Assembly (NCBI GenBank): GCA_001939945.1
Contig: MOEB01000001.1
Span: 265,595-329,594, forward strand
Reading direction: 5' to 3'
From: Aerophototrophica crusticola
GTDB lineage: Bacteria; Pseudomonadota; Alphaproteobacteria; Azospirillales; Azospirillaceae
Length of the DNA: 64,000 nucleotides
The notes below the pieces were generated by a model, which saw only the letters and a list, made by a program, of their open reading frames with translations, made no database searches and was not told the origin of the DNA. Below are positions 45,873 to 53,718 of the stretch, one piece after another. The number at the start of each line of letters is the position of its first letter. Positions within the stretch are counted from its first letter, which is position 1. Position numbers and translations under genes: made by a program.

Positions 45873-46729
45873 TGTCCAAGGTCATCCTCACCGCCGCCCT
45901 GAACGGCGTCCTGACCGACCCCGCCCGCTTCAACGTGCCGGTGACGCCGGAGGAGATGGCAAGGGCCGCCCGCGGGGCGCGGGATGCGGGCGCTTCAATC
46001 GTCCACATCCACTACCGCGCCCAGAAGCCCGGCCGCGGCCACCTGCCCAGCTGGGACCCCGCCGTCGCTGCCGCCATCACGGAGGCGATCCGGGCGGAAG
46101 TGCCGGACATCATCGTCAACAGCACCACCGGCACCATCGGGCCGGACATCGCGGGGCCCCTGGACTGCCTGCGCGCCGTCAGGCCGGAGATCGCCGCCGC
46201 CAACGCCGGCACGCTGAACTACCTGAAAGCCACGTCAGAGGGGCAGTGGGCCTGGCCGCCCATGGTGTTCGACAACCCGGTGGAGAAGCTGCAAGCCTAT
46301 CTGGACGCGATGGCCGAGATCGGCGCCGTGCCGGAGTTCGAGTGCTTCGACATCGGCATCGTCCGGTCTGTTAGCCTTTACCAGCAGGTGGGCATGGTAA
46401 GGCGTCCGCCGCAGGTGAACTTCGTCATGGGGGTCGCGTCGGGCATGCCGGCGGACCCGGACCTGCTGCCGATCCTGCTGAAGTACCTGCCAGCCGGTGC
46501 CTCCTGGCAGACCACGGTGATCGGACGGGCAGAGGTCTGGGCCGTGCACCGCCGCGCCGCGGAGCTGGGCGGGCATCTGCGCACGGGGCTGGAAGATACC
46601 TTCTACCTGCCCGACGGCAGCCGCGCCGATGGCAACGCAAGGCTCATCGAACAGTTGGCATCCCTGGCGCGGGAGGCGGGCCGCGAGGTTGCCAGCCCCG
46701 CCGAGACCCGCGCGATCCTTTCCCTCTGA
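45872..46729 (+). CDS. BKACE-family beta-keto acid cleavage enzyme
   Basis: 285 residues of the family formerly called 3-keto-5-aminohexanoate cleavage enzymes (Kce), zinc-dependent TIM barrels that react a beta-keto acid with acetyl-CoA to give acetoacetate and a new CoA ester. Visible features are the first strand VILTAALNGVL, the zinc-binding HIHYR (about 46-50), IIVNSTTGTIG, the glutamate-rich EFECFDIGIVRS and FVMGVASGMPAD. Within a carboxylase operon it stands where an HMG-CoA-lyase-like enzyme would be expected, so it may perform or replace the chain-cleaving step. This is inference; its keto-acid substrate is unknown. Confidence 0.85.
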   Translation: MSKVILTAALNGVLTDPARFNVPVTPEEMARAARGARDAGASIVHIHYRAQKPGRGHLPSWDPAVAAAITEAIRAEVPDIIVNSTTGTIGPDIAGPLDCLRAVRPEIAAANAGTLNYLKATSEGQWAWPPMVFDNPVEKLQAYLDAMAEIGAVPEFECFDIGIVRSVSLYQQVGMVRRPPQVNFVMGVASGMPADPDLLPILLKYLPAGASWQTTVIGRAEVWAVHRRAAELGGHLRTGLEDTFYLPDGSRADGNARLIEQLASLAREAGREVASPAETRAILSL

Positions 46730-46742
46730 CCTGGAGACAGCC

Positions 46743-47048
46743 ATGACGCTGGACGAGTTCGAAGCCGCCCTGAAGGCCAACCCCGCCAACTTCGCCGGCC
46801 TGGGCGGGCTGGTGCGGTTCGATTTCGCCAATGACGGCCAGCTCTTCATCGACGGCCGCCAGGAACCACCGACCGTCAGCCGCACAGCGGAGGGCGATCC
46901 CAAGACCACCCTCGCCATCCCCTTGCCGGAGCTGGTGAAGATCTATAGGGGGGAGAGCAACCCCATGATGGCCTTCACCACAGGCAAGCTGAAGGTCAAC
47001 GGCGACATGGGCCTGGCCATGAAGCTGGGGAACATGCTGGAGGAGTGA
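46743..47048 (+). CDS. SCP2 sterol-carrier-like lipid-binding protein
   Basis: 101 residues of the SCP2 fold. LGGLVRFDFANDGQLFIDG at about 20-38 and the C-terminal signature FTTGKLKVNGDMGLAMKLGN at about 78-97 are typical. The family forms a hydrophobic tunnel that binds lipids and acyl-CoAs. As the last gene of the operon it may carry or protect a hydrophobic CoA intermediate. The ATG at 46743 has GGAG upstream. Confidence 0.88.
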   Translation: MTLDEFEAALKANPANFAGLGGLVRFDFANDGQLFIDGRQEPPTVSRTAEGDPKTTLAIPLPELVKIYRGESNPMMAFTTGKLKVNGDMGLAMKLGNMLEE

Positions 47049-47053
47049 GGTTC

Positions 47054-47248
47054 ACCCCTCACCCGGGCGCTGTCGCGCCCGACCTCTCCCGCAAGGGGAG
47101 AGGACTACCTGGTGCTGCTCCCGGCCATTCAACTCATCCGGCCAACGCCACCCGCTCCGCAGTCGGCGTTGCACCATTCGTATCGGCAGCGTACCTGACC
47201 TCTCCCCTTGCGGGAGAGGTCGGCCCGCTCGCGGGCCGGGTGAGGGGT
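47054..47248. repeat. 50-base inverted repeat with compensatory hairpins
   Basis: The left arm (47054-47103) and right arm (47199-47248) are complementary over 50 bases except for a short internal hairpin. There the left copy reads GGGCGCTGTCGCGCCC and the complement of the right copy reads GGCCCGCGAGCGGGCC, so both keep a stem despite different bases. Each arm ends with a second hairpin (CCTCTCCCGCAAGGGGAGAGG). The 95 bases between have no coding character. It lies between convergent genes. It looks like a two-part palindromic dispersed repeat or a small MITE-like unit. Confidence 0.75.
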
Positions 47249-47251
47249 ATG

Positions 47252-48379
47252 CTACAGCGCCCTGGCGATGATCAGTTTCTGCACGTCGCTGGTGCCCTCA
47301 TAGATTTGGCAGACGCGGACGTCGCGGTAGATGCGTTCCACCGGGTAGTCCTTCAGGTAACCATAGCCCCCCAGCGTCTGGATGGCGGCGGAGCACACCG
47401 CCTCCGCCGTCTCCGACGCCACCAGCTTGGCCATGCAGGCCTCCGTCAGGCAGGGGCGGCCGGAATCCTTCAGGCTGGCGGCGTGCAGGACCAGTTGCCG
47501 GGCCGCCTCCAGCCGCGCCGCCATGTCGGCCAAGCGGAAGCCCACCGCTTGGTGCTCGACGATGGGCTTGCCGAAGGTGACGCGGTCCTTGGCGTACTGG
47601 ATGGCGTAGTCCAGGGCCGACTGGGCCATGCCCACGCTCTGCGCCGCGATGCCGATGCGGCCTGTCTCCAGGTTCGCCAGGGCGATACGGTAGCCGTCCC
47701 CCTCCCGCCCCAACAGGGCGTCCAGGGGCAACTCCAGATCCTCGAAGACGATCTGGCAGGTATCGCTGGCCTTCTGGCCCAGCTTGTCCTCGACCTTCGC
47801 CACCACATAGCCCTTGGCGTCGGTGGGCACGACGAAGGCGGAGATGCCCTTCTTCCCGGCTTCCGGGTCCGTCACGGCGAAGACGATGGCGACGCCGCCA
47901 ATCTTGCCTGAGGTGATGAACTGCTTCGACCCGTTCAGCACCCAGCGGTCCCCCACCTTGCGGGCGCGGGTCTTCAGTGCGCTGGCGTCGCTGCCCGCCT
48001 GCGGCTCCGTCAGGCAGAAGGCGCCGATGCACTCCCCCGACGCCATGCGGGGCAGCCAGCGGTCCTTCTGGGCATCGCTGCCCATGGCGACGATGGCGGC
48101 GGCCACGGGGCTGTTGTGGACGCTCATCACCGTGCTGGTGGCGCCGTCGCCTGCCGCGATCTCCATCAGCGCCAAGGCGTAGGAGACATAGTCGCCCTGG
48201 GCCCCGCCATAGGCCTCCGGGATGGACATGCCCAGGAAGCCCAGCTCCCCCATCTCCGTCAGCAGCGCCCGCGGCAGCTCCCCCGCCTCCTCGAACGCCG
48301 CCGCGTTGGGGGCCAGCCGATCCTGCGCGAAGCGGCGGGCCATGTCGCGGATCATCGTCTGGTCGTCGGTCAGGATCAT
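47252..48379 (-). CDS. Acyl-CoA dehydrogenase
   Basis: 375 residues, an FAD acyl-CoA dehydrogenase of the short/branched-chain type. The flavin segments [18 protein letters not shown] (about 122-139) and [13 protein letters not shown] (about 145-157) are present. The catalytic base Glu is in [17 protein letters not shown] at the very C-terminus. [20 protein letters not shown] and [12 protein letters not shown] complete the pattern. It is convergent with the catabolic operon and could serve a later saturated intermediate, but it may belong to general fatty-acid metabolism. The ATG at 48379 gives the usual start [15 protein letters not shown]. Confidence 0.9.
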   Translation of the reverse strand: MILTDDQTMIRDMARRFAQDRLAPNAAAFEEAGELPRALLTEMGELGFLGMSIPEAYGGAQGDYVSYALALMEIAAGDGATSTVMSVHNSPVAAAIVAMGSDAQKDRWLPRMASGECIGAFCLTEPQAGSDASALKTRARKVGDRWVLNGSKQFITSGKIGGVAIVFAVTDPEAGKKGISAFVVPTDAKGYVVAKVEDKLGQKASDTCQIVFEDLELPLDALLGREGDGYRIALANLETGRIGIAAQSVGMAQSALDYAIQYAKDRVTFGKPIVEHQAVGFRLADMAARLEAARQLVLHAASLKDSGRPCLTEACMAKLVASETAEAVCSAAIQTLGGYGYLKDYPVERIYRDVRVCQIYEGTSDVQKLIIARAL

Positions 48380-48481
48380 GGCAGGGGCCCGGGCAAGGGT
48401 TGGAATGTTGCGCGACACATTATTGCGCGGGGGCGGGAGGGGCAAGGGGGGAGGCGGGGAGGGGGATGCAGGGCACGGGAG

Positions 48482-48621
48482 GTCATCCCGGGTTTGACCC
48501 GGGACCCTCGGGATCGGTCGATGCAGATCACCGAAAGTCCTGTTTTACCTTGTTCTGCACCCCGCTGCCGCCCCTTGGCACGTCCGCTTTCCCAAGGGCC
48601 CCGGGTCAAGCCCGGGGTGAC
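48482..48621. repeat. Palindromic repeat pair (GTCATCCCGGG family)
   Basis: The 32-base left unit (48482-48513, starting GTCATCCCGGGTTTGACCCG) is repeated inverted at 48590-48621 with about 27 of 32 positions matching. Each unit is itself a hairpin (CCCGGGTTTGACCCGGG). Units of this kind are dispersed in many alphaproteobacterial genomes. The right unit ends 16 bases from the GST stop. Confidence 0.7.
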
Positions 48622-48636
48622 ATCACGCGCTCTGCA

Positions 48637-49248
48637 CTAAGCTTTTGCACTCGGCCTCGCCCTGATCTCCTCCAGCCACCGCCGCGTGTTGGCATGGTCC
48701 TCCGGCAGGGGCACGCCGCCGTAGCGGCAGAAGAACTCCACCGTGGTGAAGGCGGTGATGTCGGCGATGGTGAAGCGGTCGCCGGCGATGAAGGGCCGCT
48801 CGCCCAGGTCGCGGTCCAGTTGGCGCAGGCGCTTCTCCGCCACCGGCTTCTGCTTGCCGGCGAACTCCGGGCACTGGTCCTCCAGGGCCGCCATCTTGGG
48901 GTGGCTGTGGCGGAAAACGCTGGCCATGGGCAGCAGCAGTTCCCACTCGATCCGACGCTGCCACATCTCGATCACCGCGGCCTCCTTGGGGTCGCGGCCC
49001 ATCAGGTTGGGCTCGGGCTGGATGCCCTCCAGATAGCGGCAGATGGCGACGCTCTCACAGATCACCGTGCCGTCATCCAGCTCCAGCGCCGGGATGCGGC
49101 CGCTGGCGACCTTGGCGCGGTAATCAGGGGACTTGTGCTCCCCCTTGCCGATGGTGACGGTGACCTTGGGGATGTCCAGGCCCTTTTCGGCCAGGAACAT
49201 GCGGACGCGGCGCGGGGTGGGGGCGACGGGGTCGTCATAGAGCTTCAT
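48637..49248 (-). CDS. Glutathione S-transferase
   Basis: 203 residues. The thioredoxin-like N-domain reads MKLYDDPVAPTPRRVRMFLA with GRIPALELDDGTVICESVAI (about 49-68), which holds the cis-Pro and the glutathione-binding ES pair. The all-helical C-domain includes RPFIAGDRFTIADI (about 151-164), the conserved N-capping motif. The catalytic residue is probably a Ser/Thr/Pro-region hydroxyl near residue 10; no Cys or Tyr is there. The gene is 14 bases after a second GST gene on the same strand, so the two form a small operon. Substrate unknown. Confidence 0.88.
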   Translation of the reverse strand: MKLYDDPVAPTPRRVRMFLAEKGLDIPKVTVTIGKGEHKSPDYRAKVASGRIPALELDDGTVICESVAICRYLEGIQPEPNLMGRDPKEAAVIEMWQRRIEWELLLPMASVFRHSHPKMAALEDQCPEFAGKQKPVAEKRLRQLDRDLGERPFIAGDRFTIADITAFTTVEFFCRYGGVPLPEDHANTRRWLEEIRARPSAKA

Positions 49249-49262
49249 GGTTCCGGTCCCCC

Positions 49263-49925
49263 TCAGCGCACGACCATGGACTGGCCGGCCTTCACCACCT
49301 GCTCCGCCTTCTCCGGCCGGGGCGGGACGGTGATGCCCTTCGCGCAGGCGGGCCTCGCCGCGATGGCGTCCACCCAGCGGGTCAGGTGGGGCAGGCCCTC
49401 CAACTCCACGCCCGACCATCTGTGGGTCCGCACCCAGCACCAGTTGGCGATGTCGGCGATGCTGAAGTCCCCGGCCAGCCACTCATGCTCTGCCAGCCGC
49501 CCGTCCAGCACGGTGAACAGGCGGTGGGACTCCTTCTGGTAACGGTCGATGGCCGGCTGGTAGGTCTCATGCCAATAGCGGAAGAACACGTTGGCCTGGC
49601 CCATCATCGGGCCGATCCCGCCCATCTGGAACATCAGCCACTGCATGACCAGCGACCGGCCCTTGGGGTCCGTCGGCATCAGGCGGCCCGTCCTCTCCGC
49701 CAAGTAGACCATGATGGCGCCGGACTCGAAGACGGCGAAGTCCCCCGCCTCCCGGTCCACGATGGCGGGGATGCGGCCGTTGGGGTTGATGGCCAGGAAC
49801 CAGGGCTCCTTCTGCACGCCCTTGGACAGGTCCAGGGCGTGGACGGTATAGGGCAGGCCCAGCTCCTCCAGCGTGCAACTCACCTTGTGGCCGTTGGGCG
49901 TGGGGGCGGTGTACAGGTCGATCAC
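49263..49925 (-). CDS. Glutathione S-transferase, YfcG/Ure2-like
   Basis: 220 residues. The opening [20 protein letters not shown] and [27 protein letters not shown] (in two parts, about 48-75) are hallmarks of the YfcG/Ure2p group, which act as disulfide-bond oxidoreductases with glutathione rather than classical transferases. The C-domain has [17 protein letters not shown] and [13 protein letters not shown]. The GTG at 49925, preceded by GGAGGA, is the natural start; an upstream in-frame ATG would add a proline-rich tail. It shares an operon with the GST at 48637. Confidence 0.88.
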   Translation of the reverse strand: MIDLYTAPTPNGHKVSCTLEELGLPYTVHALDLSKGVQKEPWFLAINPNGRIPAIVDREAGDFAVFESGAIMVYLAERTGRLMPTDPKGRSLVMQWLMFQMGGIGPMMGQANVFFRYWHETYQPAIDRYQKESHRLFTVLDGRLAEHEWLAGDFSIADIANWCWVRTHRWSGVELEGLPHLTRWVDAIAARPACAKGITVPPRPEKAEQVVKAGQSMVVR

Positions 49926-50013
49926 GCTTCCTCCCGGTGTTCTTGTTGGTTGGTGGCAGGGTAGGGCAGGGGGCCCGGCCGCGGCACGCATTTTCTCGTG
50001 TGCCCTGAAACAG

Positions 50014-50040
50014 GAAAGGCCCCCGCGAAAGGGGCCTTTC
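50014..50040 (-). terminator. Rho-independent terminator of the branched-chain transport operon
   Basis: A perfect 10-base stem GAAAGGCCCC/GGGGCCTTTC (50014-50023 and 50031-50040) with a 7-base loop. On the minus strand it follows the permease stop by about 30 bases and is continued by CTGTTT. Confidence 0.8.
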
Positions 50041-50069
50041 GAATTCGAAAGTGTCGGGAAGTGTGGGAC

Positions 50070-51059
50070 TCAGAGGCGGATCTTCAGCCGGTGCGCCAGC
50101 TCCCCCACGATGCCGCGGCGGAACAACAGTACGCAGGCCACGAAGACCAGGCCGATGACCACGGTGGCCGGCAGCGTGGTGGTGGCCAGGTAGTTCTGGA
50201 GCATGACGACGATCACCCCGCCCACGGCGGGGCCCACCATGGTGCCGATCCCGCCCAGCAGGGTCATCAGCACCACCTCACCCGACATCTGCCATTGCAC
50301 GTCGGTCAGGGTGGCAAGCTGGAAGACCAGCGCCTTGGTACCCCCGGCGATGCCCGCCAGCGTGGCGGACAGGACGAAGGCCATCAGCTTGTACTTGGCG
50401 GTGTCATAGCCCAGGGAGGTGGCCCGCGCCTCGTTCTCCCGGATCGCCTTCAGCACCTGGCCGAAGGGGGAGTGGACGATGCGGTAGATGAACCAGACCC
50501 CGCCGGCGAAGATGGCCAGCACGGTGAAGTACATGGCATAGGGGTTGTTCAGGTCGATCAGGCCGAACAGGCTGCCCCGCGGCACGCCCTGGATACCGTC
50601 CTCGCCCCCCGTGAAGGGGGCCTGGAGGCAGACGAAGAACACCATCTGCGACAGGGCAAGCGTGGTCATGGCGAAGTAGATGCCCTGGCGGCGGATGGCC
50701 AAGGCGCCGATGGCGGCCCCGATCACGCCTGCCGACAAGCCGCCCAGCAGGATCGCCAGTTCCGGCGTCAGCCCCCAGACCTTGGCCGCGTGGGCGGTGA
50801 CATAGGCTGCCCCGCCGAAGAAGGCGGCGTGGCCGAAGCTCAACAGGCCCACATAGCCGATCAGCAGGTTGAAGGCGCAGGCGAACAGGGCGAAGCACAG
50901 CGCCTTCATCAGGAAGACGGGATAGACGACGAACGGCGCGATGATCAGGCCCACAAGGGCCACCGCCGCCAGGATCATCAGCGGCCGCTCGGGGTTGCCC
51001 GGGGCCACGGCCATGGTGGGGCGCTTGGCGGGCATGGGATCGGTGTGTTGAGCGACCAT
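50070..51059 (-). CDS. livM: Branched-chain amino acid type ABC transporter permease LivM
   Basis: 329 residues and about nine to ten membrane helices. YPVFLMKALCFALFACAFNL and LLIGYVGLLSFGHAAFFGGA (about 46-85) are the LivM signature, and IRENEARATSLGYDTAKYKL (about 210-229) is the cytoplasmic loop that contacts the ATPases. It is one of the two inner-membrane subunits of a HAAT-type importer and lies one base after the LivH gene. A terminator follows. The transported compound may be an amino acid, a short amide or another small carboxylate. Confidence 0.92.
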   Translation of the reverse strand: MVAQHTDPMPAKRPTMAVAPGNPERPLMILAAVALVGLIIAPFVVYPVFLMKALCFALFACAFNLLIGYVGLLSFGHAAFFGGAAYVTAHAAKVWGLTPELAILLGGLSAGVIGAAIGALAIRRQGIYFAMTTLALSQMVFFVCLQAPFTGGEDGIQGVPRGSLFGLIDLNNPYAMYFTVLAIFAGGVWFIYRIVHSPFGQVLKAIRENEARATSLGYDTAKYKLMAFVLSATLAGIAGGTKALVFQLATLTDVQWQMSGEVVLMTLLGGIGTMVGPAVGGVIVVMLQNYLATTTLPATVVIGLVFVACVLLFRRGIVGELAHRLKIRL

Positions 51060-51060
51060 G

Positions 51061-51948
51061 TCAGGTGGTCCTCCCGAACAGGCCGGCCGGCTTGACGAGA
51101 AGCACGATGGCCATGATGACGAAGATCACGATGTTGGCGGCCTCCGGGTAGAAGACCTTGGTCAGCCCCTCCACCAAGCCCAGGCCGAACCCGGTGATGA
51201 CGGCGCCCAGGATGGAACCCATGCCGCCGATCACCACCACCGCGAAGACGACGATGATCAGGTTGGAGCCCATCAGCGGGTTCACCTGGTACATGGGGGC
51301 TGCCAGCACCCCGGCGAACCCGGCCAGCGCCACGGCCGCCGCATAGGTGCCGGTGACCAGCAGGGGAACGTTGACGCCGAAGGCCTGCACCAGTTGCGGC
51401 TTCTCCGTCGCGGCGCGCAGGTAGCTGCCCAGCTTGGTGCGCTCGATGGCGTACCAGGTGCCGAGGCAGACGGCCAGGCTGGCCACCACCACCCAGGCCC
51501 GGTAGGTGGGCAGGTACATGAAGCCCAGGTTGGTGCCGCCCTGCAGCGCGTCCGGCACCGGGTAGGGCTGGCCGGAGACGCCGTAGAGGTGGCGGAACAA
51601 ACCCTCGACCACCAGGGCGATGCCGAAGGTCAGCAGCAGGCCGTAGAGCGGGTCCATCTTGGCGATGCGCGACAGCATGGTGCGTTCCAGCACCACGCCG
51701 AACGCCGCCACCACCAGGGGCGCCAGGATCAGGGCCGGCCAGTAGCCGACGCCCAGCTCCTGGAACAGCAGCCAGGCGACGAAGGCGCCCAGCATGTACA
51801 AGGCACCGTGGGCGAAGTTGATCACCCCCAGCATGCCGAAGATCACCGCCAGGCCCAGGCTGAGCAGGGCATAGAAGGCGCCGTTGATCAGCCCCAGCAG
51901 GAGCTGCCCGAACAGGGCCTGGGGCGGGATGCCGATCAGTTCCATCAT
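51061..51948 (-). CDS. livH: Branched-chain amino acid type ABC transporter permease LivH
   Basis: 295 residues and about eight helices. FYALLSLGLAVIFGMLGVIN and FAHGALYMLGAFVAW (about 25-60) are the LivH signature; RATEKPQLVQAFGVN is the coupling loop. I chose the ATG at 51948, eight bases after AGGGG; an ATG at 51954 is in frame but too close to it. It pairs with LivM and sits between LivM and the ATPase genes in the usual order F-H-M downstream of G. Confidence 0.92.
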   Translation of the reverse strand: MMELIGIPPQALFGQLLLGLINGAFYALLSLGLAVIFGMLGVINFAHGALYMLGAFVAWLLFQELGVGYWPALILAPLVVAAFGVVLERTMLSRIAKMDPLYGLLLTFGIALVVEGLFRHLYGVSGQPYPVPDALQGGTNLGFMYLPTYRAWVVVASLAVCLGTWYAIERTKLGSYLRAATEKPQLVQAFGVNVPLLVTGTYAAAVALAGFAGVLAAPMYQVNPLMGSNLIIVVFAVVVIGGMGSILGAVITGFGLGLVEGLTKVFYPEAANIVIFVIMAIVLLVKPAGLFGRTT

Positions 51949-51964
51949 GACCATTGCCCCTGTG

Positions 51965-52687
51965 TCAGACGCCCAGATACCGGGCCAGCTTCTCGGCCTC
52001 GGCCTCCAGCCGGTCGTTGGGGATCATGTCCACCACCTTGCCGTCCTCCATCACGTAGTGGCGGTCGGCCAGGGTGCTGGCGAAGTGGAAGTTCTGCTCC
52101 ACCAGCAGGATGGTGAAGCCCTTGGCCTTGAGCTGGCGGATGATGTCGCCGATCTGCTGCACGATCACGGGCGCCAAGCCTTCCGTCGGTTCGTCCAGCA
52201 GCAGCAGGTTGGCGCCGGTGCGTAAGATCCGGGCGATGGACAGCATCTGCTGCTCGCCGCCTGACAGCTTGGTGCCCTGGCTCTTGCGCCGCTCCTTCAG
52301 CCGGGGGAACAGGCCATAGACCTCCTCCACCGTCAGCCCGCCCTGCTTCACCACGGGCGGGAGCATCAGGTTCTCCTCCACCGACAGGCTGGCGAAGATG
52401 CCCCGGTCATCCGGCACATAGCCGATGCCGACGCGGGCGATCTTGTCGGGGCGCAGGCCCACCAGCTCCGTCCCGGCCACCTGGATGGAGCCCTGTTGGC
52501 GGTCCAGCAGGCCCATGATGGCGCGGAGTGTCGTGGTCTTGCCCACGCCGTTGCGGCCGATCAGGGTGACCACCTCCCCCTCGGCGACCTGGAAGTTGAC
52601 GCCGTGCAGGACGTGGCTTTCCCCATAGAAGCCGTGCAGGTCGCGCACGGACAGCAGGGTGCGGGTCAAGGTGGCGGCGTCAGGCAT
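51965..52687 (-). CDS. livF: Branched-chain amino acid type ABC transporter ATPase LivF
   Basis: 240 residues. Walker A GRNGVGKTTTLRAIMG is at about 41-56, signature LSGGEQQML at about 143-151, Walker B LLLLDEPTEGLAP at about 164-176 and the switch histidine region ILLVEQN. GYVPDDRGIFASLSVEENL is the LivF-type Q-loop region. It overlaps the end of livG by 8 bases. Together with LivG it forms the ATPase pair driving import. Confidence 0.92.
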   Translation of the reverse strand: MPDAATLTRTLLSVRDLHGFYGESHVLHGVNFQVAEGEVVTLIGRNGVGKTTTLRAIMGLLDRQQGSIQVAGTELVGLRPDKIARVGIGYVPDDRGIFASLSVEENLMLPPVVKQGGLTVEEVYGLFPRLKERRKSQGTKLSGGEQQMLSIARILRTGANLLLLDEPTEGLAPVIVQQIGDIIRQLKAKGFTILLVEQNFHFASTLADRHYVMEDGKVVDMIPNDRLEAEAEKLARYLGV

Positions 52688-53432
52688 GTCCCGTCCCCAT
52701 ATAGGCCTCACGAACGTCGGGGTTGGCGCTGACCTCCGAATAGGGGCCTTCCGCCAGGATCTCCCCGCGCATCAGCACGGTGATGCGGTCCGACAGGTCG
52801 GCGACGACGGACAAATTGTGCTCCACCATCACCACCGTGCGGCCCTTGGCGACGCGGCGGATCAGGTTGGCGATGCGGCCGATGTCCTCATGCCCCATGC
52901 CGGCCATCGGCTCATCCAGCAGCAGCGTGTCCGGTTCCAGCGCCAGGGTGGTGGCGATCTCGAGCGCCCGCTTGCGGCCATAGGACAGTTCCGCCGCCGT
53001 CACCTGGGCGAAGGCGGACAGGCCCACCTCCTCCAGCAGCTCCATGGCCCGGTCGTTCAGCCGGTCCAGGATGCTTTCGGAGCGCCAGAACTGGAAGGTG
53101 GTGGCGGTGTGCCGCTGCAGCGCGACCCGCACGTTCTCCAGCACCGTCAGGTGCGGGAAGACGGCGGAGATCTGGAAGGACCGTACGACCCCGCGGCGGG
53201 CGATGGCCGCCGACGCCACATGGGTGATGTCCTCCCCATGGTAGAGGATCTGGCCCGAGGTCGGGACCAGGAACTTCGTCAACAGATTGAAGACCGTCGT
53301 CTTGCCGGCCCCGTTGGGGCCGATCAAGGCATGGATGCTGCCCCGCCGCACCTGGAAGTTCAGGTTCTTCACTGCCGTGAAGCCCTTGAACTCTTTCGTC
53401 AGGCCGCGGGTCTCCAGGACGTACTCCGTCAT
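52680..53432 (-). CDS. livG: Branched-chain amino acid type ABC transporter ATPase LivG
   Basis: 250 residues. Walker A GPNGAGKTTVFNLLT is at about 38-52, the signature position has LSYGRKRALEIA (about 150-161) as in LivG proteins, and Walker B is LLLDEPMAGMG. The C-terminal segment ILAEGPYSEVSANPDVREAY is also LivG-type. It starts after GGAGGG and is the first gene of the leftward importer operon, divergent from the substrate-binding protein gene at 53719. Confidence 0.92.
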   Translation of the reverse strand: MTEYVLETRGLTKEFKGFTAVKNLNFQVRRGSIHALIGPNGAGKTTVFNLLTKFLVPTSGQILYHGEDITHVASAAIARRGVVRSFQISAVFPHLTVLENVRVALQRHTATTFQFWRSESILDRLNDRAMELLEEVGLSAFAQVTAAELSYGRKRALEIATTLALEPDTLLLDEPMAGMGHEDIGRIANLIRRVAKGRTVVMVEHNLSVVADLSDRITVLMRGEILAEGPYSEVSANPDVREAYMGTGHA

Positions 53433-53718
53433 CGTCCCTCCCCGGGGCCGGCTTTGTCGCCGGCCATGCTGCCGGGTGCCCCCACGGGGGCCCCGTCTTT
53501 CGTTTCCCGCCCTGGATTAGGCATCAAGCACTTAGGGCTTGGCAAGGCCGCATCCGGGGCACAAACATGAAAAGTGATTCAAGTTCCAGGTTTTTGCCAT
53601 GATCCCCTTGGAAGTGGCAAGGACGTTCGGCATAGTGCTGCACGGACAGGGGATGCCGGCCGCTCGGCCGAGACGGAAAAACAAGCCCTTGCGGAAACCA
53701 AGTCCAGGAGGAAACCGA
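53433..53718. promoter_or_regulatory. Divergent region between importer operon and its binding-protein gene
   Basis: 286 bases that must hold promoters for livGFHM and for the binding-protein gene. A short AT-richer stretch (AAAAGTGATTCAAG, near 53568) is the only candidate core; no clear boxes or palindromes were found. Confidence 0.4.
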
